Assembly (NCBI RefSeq): GCF_030064125.1
Contig: NZ_CP125957.1
Coordinates: 1,488,001 to 1,552,000 of the forward strand
Direction: 5' to 3'
From: Pseudomonas sp. G2-4
Lineage (GTDB): Bacteria > Pseudomonadota > Gammaproteobacteria > Pseudomonadales > Pseudomonadaceae
Length of the DNA: 64,000 bases
The stretch's first letter is position 1, and the number at the start of each line of letters is the position of its first letter. A program made the translations under genes and the position numbers. Positions 44,114 to 51,594 of the stretch are shown here, piece after piece. The notes beneath the pieces are model-generated. The model was given only the letters and a program-made list of their open reading frames with translations, was not told the origin of the DNA and ran no database searches.

Positions 44114-44124
44114 GGCAGCGATCC

Positions 44125-44850
44125 TCAGGCGAACAGGCGGTCGGTATTGATGAAGCCGCGCTGGTTTTCCGGGCGCGAAAGGCGGCAGTGCTCGGCGACG
44201 CTGGGGTCAGCATTCATCCAGCTGAGCTTGAGCGGTTGTGGGGCGTATTGCGGGTTCGGATCCATCGGATGCTGAAGCGCGGTCAGCACCACCAGGGTGT
44301 CCATCGGCGCGTACAGCTCGATGTAGTCGCCGGTCAGGGAATTGCCCTCGACGAAGTGAAAATTTCCCGCCTCATCGACATCGACCCGGCTGAACAGGTT
44401 GAGGGTCATCAGCAGATCGGACAGGCCCAGTCCCCATTTGCCCAGTTCCACCAACAGGTTGTCGGTGCCGTTGCGAAAGAAGCCGTTGCGCAGTTCCTGG
44501 TAGCGGCCCTGACCGTATTTTTGCGCGACTTCCTCGGCGCAGAGCACGCCGCCCAGGCTATCGCTCCAGCCGCAGGTGTCGGCGGTGATGGCCGCCAGCA
44601 CTCGCCCCATGTCCGAGTAGAGGCAATGGCCGGCGGTGAGTTTGGCGGTGTGCTGGCATTTGAGGCTGTCGGGCAGGTTCAGGCGTTCGGTTTTCTCGTT
44701 GGCATTGAGCAGTGTCAGGCTCACGTTGGCCCCGCCGCGCAGATCGGTCAGGCGCAGCAGTTGGCCGCGCTTGAGTACGAAGGAACGGTGGCCGCCACCG
44801 GGCAGCAGCTCTTCGGCGAAGGGCGTAAACAAGTGGGTCGAGTCGGTCAT
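44125..44850 (-). CDS. DUF1989 protein, carboxyguanidine deiminase subunit (UAAP1 type)
   Basis: 241 residues from ATG 44850. It is paralogous to the next gene: shared [23 protein letters not shown] (metal site), [14 protein letters not shown] and a C-terminal [20 protein letters not shown]. The second partner lacks some cysteines, so the two subunits may share one metal site. It lies directly after the ABC ATPase gene, confirming co-expression of uptake and breakdown. Confidence 0.85.
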   Translation of the reverse strand: MTDSTHLFTPFAEELLPGGGHRSFVLKRGQLLRLTDLRGGANVSLTLLNANEKTERLNLPDSLKCQHTAKLTAGHCLYSDMGRVLAAITADTCGWSDSLGGVLCAEEVAQKYGQGRYQELRNGFFRNGTDNLLVELGKWGLGLSDLLMTLNLFSRVDVDEAGNFHFVEGNSLTGDYIELYAPMDTLVVLTALQHPMDPNPQYAPQPLKLSWMNADPSVAEHCRLSRPENQRGFINTDRLFA

Positions 44851-44863
44851 GGAAAAACTCCTT

Positions 44864-45652
44864 TCAAGCAATACGCAACGTGCCGGCCAGTTCGGCGGGC
44901 AGGGCGTCGACGGCGGCACGGGCGGTGCGGCGATCGCTGTTCAATGGAATGTCGTAGGTAATGCGTGCGCCATAGGCGCCGGGGGCGTGGGGGTCGACGC
45001 GGACCTTGTCGAACACCAACAGGCGTGTGCCGAGGCTGAAACCTTCGGACAGGTCATGGGTGACCATGAACACGGTCAGCCGGGTTTCGCGCCACAGTTC
45101 CAGCAACAGGGCATGCATGTCTTTGCGAATGCCCGGGTCGAGAGCGCCGAAGGGCTCGTCCAGCAGCAGGACCCGCGGCTTCATGATCAGTGCCTGGGCA
45201 ATAGCCAGTCGCTGTTGCATGCCCCCGGACAGTTGCGCCGGGTATTTATCCAGGGCATGGCCGAGCCCGACCTTGTCCAGCAGGTGGGCGGCTTCTTCGC
45301 GGGCCTGGCGCTTGGCGCTGCCGAACAAGCGGCCCAGCAGCGGCGCGCGCGGTAACTCCAAGCCCAGGGCCACGTTGTCCAGCACGGTCAGGTGCGGGAA
45401 CACCGAGTAACGCTGGAACACCACGCCCCGGCTGGCATCCGGCTCGCCGGCCAAGGGTTGGCCATCCAGGAGAATCTGTCCGCGACTGGCGCGCTCCTGG
45501 CCCAGCAGCAATCGCAGGAAGGTCGACTTGCCGCAACCCGACGCCCCCACGAGTGTGCAGAACTCACCCTCGGCGACCTTCAGGTTCAAGCGCTCAAGCA
45601 CCACCTGATCGGCGTACTCCTGCCAGACGTTGTTCACGGTAATGAAACTCAT
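44864..45652 (-). CDS. ABC transporter ATP-binding protein (guanidine uptake)
   Basis: 262 residues, nitrate/sulfonate/taurine type. Walker A GASGCGKST, signature LSGGMQQRLAIAQAL, Walker B VLLLDEPFGALD and the switch His in VTHDL are all present. The start overlaps the permease stop by four bases. It energises the import system. The operon context points to guanidine as substrate. Confidence 0.92.
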   Translation of the reverse strand: MSFITVNNVWQEYADQVVLERLNLKVAEGEFCTLVGASGCGKSTFLRLLLGQERASRGQILLDGQPLAGEPDASRGVVFQRYSVFPHLTVLDNVALGLELPRAPLLGRLFGSAKRQAREEAAHLLDKVGLGHALDKYPAQLSGGMQQRLAIAQALIMKPRVLLLDEPFGALDPGIRKDMHALLLELWRETRLTVFMVTHDLSEGFSLGTRLLVFDKVRVDPHAPGAYGARITYDIPLNSDRRTARAAVDALPAELAGTLRIA

Positions 45653-46464
45653 GCCTTCGCCCCTTCATACCAAGGGAATGCATGCTGGGTCAGGCGTTTG
45701 AGCCCCCAGTCCATCAGCCAGGCGAGCAGGGTGATCCACACCACGTACGGCAAGATCACGTCCATCGCCAGGTAGCGTCGCACGAGGAAAATCCGATAGC
45801 CCAGCCCATCGGTGGAGGCGATGGCTTCGGCGGCGATCAGAAACAGCCAGGCTGAACCGAGCATCAGCCGCAGGGAAATCAACAGGCGCGGCAGCAATTG
45901 CGGCAGTACTACCCGCAGCATCAGCGTCCAGGTCGAAGCACCGAGGGTCTGGGCCTTGATCAGCAGCTCGGGCGGAATTTCCCGGGCGCGCTGTTCCAGG
46001 TCACGGGCCAGGCACGGTGTGATGCCAATGACGATCAGCATCACTTTCGACAATTCCCCCAGGCCGAAGACGATGAACAGGATTGGCAGGATGGCCAGCG
46101 GCGGCACCATCGACACCACGGTGAGCAACGGCGATAACGGCGCGCCTAACAGTGGCAACGTACCGGCGGCGATGCCCAGGCACAGGCCGGCCAGGGCACT
46201 GATGCCCAGGCCGATGGCCAACCGTTGCAGGCTCGACGCGGTGTCCTGCCAGAGCAAGTAATCGCCACTGCGGGCGTCGGCGGTGAAGGCCAGGCGTTTC
46301 ACCGCGTCGGCCATTTGCACCGCGCTGGGCAGCAGCTTGTCGTTGGGGTTGTCCGTCAACCGTTCGGCCGAGCCCATGAAATAGGCAAACAACACCAGCG
46401 CGAATGGCAGGATCACCAGCAACAAGCGGCTGGGACGATCCGGATAGCGGTTGATCAGGCGCAT
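45649..46464 (-). CDS. ABC transporter permease (guanidine uptake)
   Basis: 271 residues with about six membrane helices. The cytoplasmic coupling loop is AQTLGASTWTLMLRVVLPQLLPRLL, the EAA-like motif of SsuC/TauC-type permeases. It lies between the binding protein (15 bases upstream) and the ATPase (overlapping), in the usual binding-permease-ATPase order. Confidence 0.92.
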   Translation of the reverse strand: MRLINRYPDRPSRLLLVILPFALVLFAYFMGSAERLTDNPNDKLLPSAVQMADAVKRLAFTADARSGDYLLWQDTASSLQRLAIGLGISALAGLCLGIAAGTLPLLGAPLSPLLTVVSMVPPLAILPILFIVFGLGELSKVMLIVIGITPCLARDLEQRAREIPPELLIKAQTLGASTWTLMLRVVLPQLLPRLLISLRLMLGSAWLFLIAAEAIASTDGLGYRIFLVRRYLAMDVILPYVVWITLLAWLMDWGLKRLTQHAFPWYEGAKA

Positions 46465-46479
46465 GCCAGCTCCTCCGGT

Positions 46480-47547
46480 TTACAGCTTGGCGTCGGCGGC
46501 CAGCTGTACGTAGGTCGGGTCAAAGCGCAGTTTGAGGTTGGCCTTGTCGCCGCGGGTCACGCCATTGGCGAACGCCATGCCAACCGCGTTGGTGTCCTTG
46601 GCGCCTTCGCCCAGCAAACCGTGTTGGAACGAGAACTCGGCCACCTTGCCCATGGTGGCGGGCAGTTGCTCGCTGGTGGCGAAACCCAGGGCTTCCTTGG
46701 GCGTGGCGAACAGCTTGGTGGTGTCCAGTTGCGACTGGAAGCCGGCCAGGTCGGTGCCCGAGGCCTTGGCCATGTGCTCCAGCGCCGATTTGCTCGCGGC
46801 GTTTTTCGCGTTCATCAGCGCCACCACTTCAAACCAGGCGCCGGTCAACGCTTTGCCCAGGGCCGGGTTGTCCTGGAGGGTTTGGGTGTTGACCACCATC
46901 ATGTCCATGATCTCGCCGGGGACCTGGCTGGAATTGAACACTTCGCTCACCTTTGGCTGGGCCTTGATGTCCGAGAGCATCGGGTTCCAGGTGGTGACGG
47001 CCGTGACCTGATCGGTGTTGAAGGCGGCGGAGATGTCGGCGTCGGAGGTGTTGACGACTTTCAGGTCTTTCTCGGTGAGGCCAACCGAATCCAGGGCGCG
47101 GGCCAGCAGGTAATGGGACACCGACAGCTCCACCAGATTGACGTCCATGCCCTTGAGGTCGGTCACTTTCTTGCCTTCGCCCTTGAGGACGATGCCGTCG
47201 TTACCGTTGGAGAAATCGCTGATGATCAGCGCGGTGCTGTCTACACCACCGGCTGCAGGAATGGTCAGGGCGTCCATGTTGGTCATGGTGCAGCCATCGA
47301 ACTGACCGGCGGTGTACTGGTTGATGGATTCGACGTAATCGTTGAGCTGCACGACATCGATCTTGATGCCGTATTTTTTTGCCCATTTGTCGACGATGCC
47401 TTGGCTGCCGGCGTATTCCCAGGGCATCCAACCGGCGTAAATGGTCCAGCAGACGCTGAAGTGGTCTTTTTGTGCGGCGGCGGATGAGAAGCTCATGAGG
47501 GCCGAGAGGACGGCGAGGAGCAGGGCGGACAGACGAAGCTTGAACAT
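46480..47547 (-). CDS. Periplasmic substrate-binding protein of the guanidine ABC importer
   Basis: 355 residues from ATG 47547 with TGGAG upstream. Signal peptide LSALLLAVLSALMSFSSAAA. The mature NMT1/TauA-like fold begins FSVCWTIYAGWMPWEYAG; aromatic and acidic residues there could bind a guanidinium. It is the first gene behind the guanidine-I riboswitch. Annotated in other genomes as a urea-carboxylase-associated or lipid kinase-like binding protein. Confidence 0.9.
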   Translation of the reverse strand: MFKLRLSALLLAVLSALMSFSSAAAQKDHFSVCWTIYAGWMPWEYAGSQGIVDKWAKKYGIKIDVVQLNDYVESINQYTAGQFDGCTMTNMDALTIPAAGGVDSTALIISDFSNGNDGIVLKGEGKKVTDLKGMDVNLVELSVSHYLLARALDSVGLTEKDLKVVNTSDADISAAFNTDQVTAVTTWNPMLSDIKAQPKVSEVFNSSQVPGEIMDMMVVNTQTLQDNPALGKALTGAWFEVVALMNAKNAASKSALEHMAKASGTDLAGFQSQLDTTKLFATPKEALGFATSEQLPATMGKVAEFSFQHGLLGEGAKDTNAVGMAFANGVTRGDKANLKLRFDPTYVQLAADAKL

Positions 47548-47554
47548 GGTGGTT

Positions 47555-47564
47555 CTCCAGTTGA
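47555..47564 (-). promoter_or_regulatory. Ribosome site sequestered by the riboswitch aptamer
   Basis: Minus-strand TCAACTGGAG contains the ribosome site of the binding-protein gene. Its exact 10-base complement CTCCAGTTGA lies at 47648-47639 inside the guanidine-I aptamer. Pairing would hide the site when the aptamer is unfolded. Confidence 0.55.
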
Positions 47565-47605
47565 TCAAGGGCGGACAGGAGCAACGCGGCACCGCGAACG
47601 GTGGC

Positions 47606-47705
47606 TTGTCTCCCGGGCTTTTGTCCCGCCGTGTAACCTCAACTGGAGGTCGCCAACTCTCGGACCAGCCACTCGCCAGAAGCGAGCCGGAACCCTAGTC
47701 AGCCA
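47606..47705 (-). ncRNA. Guanidine-I riboswitch (ykkC) before the importer operon
   Basis: Minus strand holds the conserved ykkC blocks in order: CTAGGGTTCCG (47698-47688), GGTCCGAGAG and then ACACGGCGGGACAAAAGC continuing CCGGGAGA (47633-47609). The hairpin ACCTC-CAGTT-GAGGT lies between them. A further hairpin CACCGTTCGCGGTG follows but has no U-run, so control is probably at translation. Guanidine-I elements switch genes on when they bind guanidine, fitting the downstream importer and catabolic genes. Confidence 0.92.
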
Positions 47706-47758
47706 TTGCAAATTGTGGTGCCGCGAACCTGTGATGACTCCTGCACAACGTTTGTTAA

Positions 47759-47775
47759 AGCGAGAGCCGTGCCAA
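47759..47775 (-). promoter_or_regulatory. Sigma-54 (RpoN) -24/-12 promoter candidate of the guanidine operon
   Basis: Minus strand TTGGCACG-GCTC-TCGCT matches the consensus TTGGCACG-N4-TTGCT with one change. It would start RNA near 47748, giving a leader of about 200 nt that carries the whole riboswitch. RpoN control would tie guanidine use to nitrogen status. Confidence 0.6.
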
Positions 47776-48014
47776 GTCCACCGAAGGCCCGGGCCAGAGG
47801 GGGTGGGTGGTGGAAAGGCATGGGCGAGGACGGAATTGTGCGTAGTTGTGGTGCCTGGGTGCACTGTAAGGGGGCAAAGAGCTACATGTTTCTGGTTGTT
47901 GCCAGGTCGCACCAGATTCCGATTTCGCTGTCAGATTAATCGTCAGTCACCCAATAGATGACTGCCGCCCATCAGCGTCGCTGATGTGGCCCATTAGCGG
48001 TCCAGGAGGCCGCC
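47776..48014. other. Divergent upstream region of the guanidine operon
   Basis: No ORF or repeat is convincing. It should hold activator sites for the sigma-54 promoter and the promoter of the Tyr-rich lipoprotein. I did not find a clean full NtrC palindrome; half-site-like TGCACC and GCACCA occur. Confidence 0.4.
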
Positions 48015-48410
48015 ATGTATCGACGACTGCTGCTCATTGCGTTTATCGGTTTGACTCTTTCGGCATGCGTGCCTTATTACGATGGAGGCTCGAGCTATTA
48101 CCGTTCCGAGGTCTACACCTCACCGACGCCGGTCTATTACGGCAGTGGTAGTTACTACTCGGCACCGCGTGGCTACTACGCACCGCGGTATTACCAACCG
48201 GCGCCACGCCATTACTCGCCGCCGCGCTACTACCAGCAAGGCCCTCGCTATTACTCGCCACCGCGAGCGGCGTATCGGCCTCATCCAAATCGGGGCGGCT
48301 GGGACGGCCATAACCGGGGTGGTTGGAATGATGACCGGCGGGGTCGAGGCGGGCGTGATCATCGGGGCCGCGGCGATCATGACGGGCGCGGGCGGGGCGG
48401 CCACCGCTGA
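48015..48410 (+). CDS. Tyr/Pro-rich then Arg/Gly-rich lipoprotein
   Basis: 131 residues with GGAGG upstream. Lipobox LSAC (Cys18) after MYRRLLLIAFIGLT. The mature part has two low-complexity halves: residues about 20-85 built from YY, YYSAPR and RHYSPPRYY repeats, then residues 90-131 rich in Arg, Gly, Asp and His. It is probably disordered and surface or periplasm located. Similar proteins are common in pseudomonads with no assigned role. A bidirectional terminator follows. Confidence 0.75.
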   Translation: MYRRLLLIAFIGLTLSACVPYYDGGSSYYRSEVYTSPTPVYYGSGSYYSAPRGYYAPRYYQPAPRHYSPPRYYQQGPRYYSPPRAAYRPHPNRGGWDGHNRGGWNDDRRGRGGRDHRGRGDHDGRGRGGHR

Positions 48411-48419
48411 TCCATCGCA

Positions 48420-48451
48420 AAAAAAAGCGGCGCATTGAGCGCCGCTTTTTT
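48420..48451 (+). terminator. Terminator after the Tyr-rich lipoprotein gene
   Basis: Perfect 8-bp stem AGCGGCGC/GCGCCGCT, loop ATTGA, followed by TTTTTT and preceded by A-run, so it can also serve the opposite strand. Confidence 0.9.
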
Positions 48452-48482
48452 GTGCCTGCCATAAACCTGATGGGATAACTCT

Positions 48483-48498
48483 TGTGGGAGCGAGCTCT
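48483..48498. repeat. Truncated REP fragment
   Basis: TGTGGGAGCGAGCTCTTC retains only the first 13 bases of the REP arm and stops 11 bases before the end of the hydratase gene. No partner arm is present. Confidence 0.7.
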
Positions 48499-48508
48499 TC
48501 CTGGCTCG

Positions 48509-49621
48509 TTACTCGTTAGACAAATCCGCCAACGGATGCCGACCTTCCCACGCCTTGTGAAAATGCGCCTCGACCGCTGCATCGGGGACATGATTGATGT
48601 CCGGCCAATGCCAATGGGGTTTATGGTCCTTATCGATCAGCCGCGCCCGCACGCCTTCGCTGAATTCCGGATGGCGGCAGCAATTGAGGCTCAGGGTGTA
48701 TTCCATCCGGAACACGCCGGCCAAGGACAAATGCCGGGCCCGGGCGATCTGTTCCCAGACCAGATGAGCGGTCAGCGGTGAGCCCTCGGTCATGGTCTTG
48801 GCCGCGCGGGCGATCAATGGGTCCGGGTAGTCCACCAGCAGGCTGAGGGCTTTCCAGGCGCAGCGCACATCGCTGACATCCAGCCACTCATCGATTTTCT
48901 GTCGACGTGGCAGCCATTGGGCTTCGGGCATTTGACCGACCGCTTCTTGCTGCAGGGCCTTGAGCAGGCTGTTGAGTTGCATGTCGGTCTGCTCCTGCCA
49001 GTTGAGTTGCAACAGGCCTTCGATCAGGTCGTCCTGTTGTTCATCCAGCAAAAAGCGGTCGGCCAGGCCCAGATCGATGGCATCGCGGGCATTCATGTGG
49101 GCGCCGGTCAGGCCGAGAAACAGGCCGAGCTTGCCCGGCAGGCGCGACAAAAACCAACTGGCGCCGACATCCGGGTACAGGCCGATGCTGATCTCCGGCA
49201 TTGCCAGGCGACTGCTCGGTGTGACGATCCGCGTGCTGGCGCCTTGCAACAGCCCCATGCCGCCGCCCAGGACATAGCCGTGGCCCCAGCACAGCAAGGG
49301 CTTGGGATAGGTGTGCAGGTTGAAGTCCAAGCGGTATTCCGCCGCGAAGAACTGCGCAGCCAAGGGCGGTACTTCACCGGGGGTGGCGCGGCAGGCCTCC
49401 ACCAGGCTGCGGACTTCACCGCCGGCGCAGAAGGCTTTGGCACCGTTCCCGCGCAATAACACACAAACGAATTGCGGATCTCTGGCCCAAGCATCGAGAC
49501 GATCGCGCAGGGCGTTGATCATCGGCAGGGAAAGGGCGTTCAGGGATTTTTCAGCATCCAGCGTGGCAATGCCGATGCGGGCACCGTCGATGCCGGTGAG
49601 TTCTTCGAAGTGCAGATTCAT
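48509..49621 (-). CDS. Enoyl-CoA hydratase/isomerase family, 3-hydroxyisobutyryl-CoA hydrolase type
   Basis: 370 residues, the longer form seen in HIBYL-CoA hydrolases. Crotonase-fold oxyanion sites: NGAKAFCAGGEVRSL and GYVLGGGMGLLQG; catalytic region PEISIGLYPDVGASWFLSRLPG. The C-terminal part (about 260-370) is typical of that subgroup. It would release 3-hydroxyisobutyrate in valine breakdown, though substrate is not proven. No other valine genes are adjacent; P. aeruginosa has a similar gene near ung. Confidence 0.85.
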   Translation of the reverse strand: MNLHFEELTGIDGARIGIATLDAEKSLNALSLPMINALRDRLDAWARDPQFVCVLLRGNGAKAFCAGGEVRSLVEACRATPGEVPPLAAQFFAAEYRLDFNLHTYPKPLLCWGHGYVLGGGMGLLQGASTRIVTPSSRLAMPEISIGLYPDVGASWFLSRLPGKLGLFLGLTGAHMNARDAIDLGLADRFLLDEQQDDLIEGLLQLNWQEQTDMQLNSLLKALQQEAVGQMPEAQWLPRRQKIDEWLDVSDVRCAWKALSLLVDYPDPLIARAAKTMTEGSPLTAHLVWEQIARARHLSLAGVFRMEYTLSLNCCRHPEFSEGVRARLIDKDHKPHWHWPDINHVPDAAVEAHFHKAWEGRHPLADLSNE

Positions 49622-49752
49622 CGTGACCTCGATCAGAAAATTGAATGTTCAGTATGACCGCTGCGTAGGAAAGTGCCGGTTCTGCGTCAGATCAATTGAC
49701 AAGCCATGTAGGCTTTCCTAGGGTGCGCCCATTGTTTTTACCGGGTGCAACC

Positions 49753-50445
49753 ATGACTGCTGACGACCGTATCAAACTCGAACCGAGCTGGAAGCAGGCA
49801 CTGCGTGCCGAGTTCGACCAGCCCTACATGGCAGAGTTGCGCGAATTCCTGCGTCGGGAGTACGCCGCCGGCAAGGAGATTTATCCACCGGCACCGTTGA
49901 TTTTCAATGCCCTCAACTCCACGCCGCTGGACAAGGTCAAGGTGGTGATCCTCGGCCAGGATCCGTATCACGGCCCGGGCCAGGCCCATGGCTTGTGTTT
50001 CTCGGTGCAGCCGGGTGTGCCGGCGCCGCCGTCGTTGGTCAATATCTACAAGGAATTGAAGCGCGACCTGAACATCGACATTCCCAACCACGGCTATTTG
50101 CAAAGCTGGGCCGACCAGGGCGTATTGTTGCTCAATACCACCATGACCGTGGAGCGCGCCACTGCCAACGCCCATGCAGGCAAGGGCTGGCAGCATTTCA
50201 CTGACCGAATCATCGAAGTGGTCAGCGAACATCAACCGCACCTGGTGTTCCTGCTGTGGGGCGCCCATGCGCAGAGCAAACAGAAGCTGATCGACGCCAC
50301 CAAGCACTTGGTGCTGACCTCGGTCCACCCGTCGCCACTGTCGGCTTATCGTGGCTTCCTGGGGTGCGGGCATTTCAGCCGGGCCAACAAGTTTCTTGAA
50401 CAACAGGGTGAAGCGCCGATCGATTGGCGGTTGCCGCCGGTTTAA
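49753..50445 (+). CDS. ung: Uracil-DNA glycosylase
   Basis: 230 residues from ATG 49753. Family 1 UDG motifs: water-activating [13 protein letters not shown] (Asp70) and the DNA-intercalating [10 protein letters not shown] loop. It removes uracil from DNA as the first step of base excision repair. Isolated transcription unit, convergent with the next gene across a REP pair. Confidence 0.96.
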   Translation: MTADDRIKLEPSWKQALRAEFDQPYMAELREFLRREYAAGKEIYPPAPLIFNALNSTPLDKVKVVILGQDPYHGPGQAHGLCFSVQPGVPAPPSLVNIYKELKRDLNIDIPNHGYLQSWADQGVLLLNTTMTVERATANAHAGKGWQHFTDRIIEVVSEHQPHLVFLLWGAHAQSKQKLIDATKHLVLTSVHPSPLSAYRGFLGCGHFSRANKFLEQQGEAPIDWRLPPV

Positions 50446-50466
50446 GCGATCGGCAATGAGGGCCCC

Positions 50467-50539
50467 ATCGCGAGCAGGCTCGCTCCCACATTGATTTGCG
50501 CCGTACACAGGTCAGTGTGGGAGCGAGCTTGCTCGCGAT
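50467..50539. repeat. REP pair in reversed orientation
   Basis: The two TGTGGGAGCGAGC-family REPs are arranged with the CCCACA/TGTGGG ends facing inward, the opposite of the usual REPIN, with a spacer of about 26 bases between them. This may be two separate singlet REPs. Confidence 0.88.
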
Positions 50540-50556
50540 GAAGGCGCCGAGGACTA

Positions 50557-51594
50557 TCAGACCGAACCCGGCTTGCGCATCCAATACCTGAACAACGGCT
50601 CCGCCAGGAACAGCACGAACAACAGCCGCATCACCTGCAACGCCGTCACCAATGGCACCGACAGCTGCAGCGTCTCTGCGGTCAGGCTCATCTCGGCGAT
50701 GCCGCCGGGCATCATGCCCAGTGTCAGCGAGCGTAAGTCCAGATGGGTCAGCGTGCTCAGGCCCAGGGCGGCGAGCGTGGCGATCAGCATCGTCAATACC
50801 GTGCCGATCAGGGTGCGTCCCATGAACGATGGCGCCCGGCGGAAGAACTGCCGGTTGAAATGACAGCCCAGTCCACTGCCGATCAGCCACTGGCCGATCT
50901 GGCTGGCACCATCGGGCAGGCCGATGTGCAGGTCCCAGCCGACGCTCACCGCCGCACTCACCAGCAACGGGCCGAACAACCATGGGTTGGGTTGGCGCAA
51001 GCGCTCCCAAATCCAGGCGAGCAGGGCGCCCGCCGGGAACAAAATGGCCAGCCACAACCAGTCCACCGTCGTGGGGTGCTGCAGCGGGGCGCCTTCGCCC
51101 AGCAGATATTTGAAGGCCGCCGGCACGCACAGCACCACCACCAGCACTCGCAAGCTCTGGCCCGCAGCAACGCGACTGAGGTCCGCGCCGTTGCGGGCGC
51201 CGAGGTTGACCATTTCGCCGGAGCCGCCCGGCATGCTGGAGAAGAAAGCGGTGGCGCGGTCTTCGCCAGTACGGCGCATCAACCACACACTCACTATGCT
51301 GGACACGCTGGTGATCAGCGCGCCGAAAAAGATCAAGCCGAAGTGGCTCAGGACTTGTTCCATCACCACGGGGGTGAAGTGCAGGCCGATACCGATGCCC
51401 ACCACCCATTGGCCGCATTTACGGCCGCCGGGAATTTCCATCAGTTGCCACGGGGTCAGGCAGCGCACCAGGATGATCGCCAGTAACGAGCCGACCATCC
51501 AGGGCAATGGCCAGCCGATCAGGCTGGCCAGATAACCGCCGGCCAGACCGACCAGCGGTGTTCCCCACCATTGTCTGAAGATCGCTTCAGACAT
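50557..51594 (-). CDS. AbrB-type duplicated membrane protein
   Basis: 345 residues with about ten membrane helices in two similar halves (GLAGGYLASLIGWPLPWMVGS; later GSGLGCHFNRQFF). This Pfam AbrB/ammonia-monooxygenase-named family is unrelated to the AbrB DNA-binding protein; function unknown, possibly transport. The start overlaps the tctA stop by eight bases, so it belongs to the tct operon, as in P. aeruginosa PA0751. It could supply another transport activity for the same acids. Confidence 0.85.
   Translation of the reverse strand: MSEAIFRQWWGTPLVGLAGGYLASLIGWPLPWMVGSLLAIILVRCLTPWQLMEIPGGRKCGQWVVGIGIGLHFTPVVMEQVLSHFGLIFFGALITSVSSIVSVWLMRRTGEDRATAFFSSMPGGSGEMVNLGARNGADLSRVAAGQSLRVLVVVLCVPAAFKYLLGEGAPLQHPTTVDWLWLAILFPAGALLAWIWERLRQPNPWLFGPLLVSAAVSVGWDLHIGLPDGASQIGQWLIGSGLGCHFNRQFFRRAPSFMGRTLIGTVLTMLIATLAALGLSTLTHLDLRSLTLGMMPGGIAEMSLTAETLQLSVPLVTALQVMRLLFVLFLAEPLFRYWMRKPGSV

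Noticed and set aside
47776..47939. 77- and 82-codon plus-strand frames upstream of the Tyr-rich lipoprotein
   Set aside because: They overlap the operon's promoter region, have no ribosome site and encode sequences without family features.
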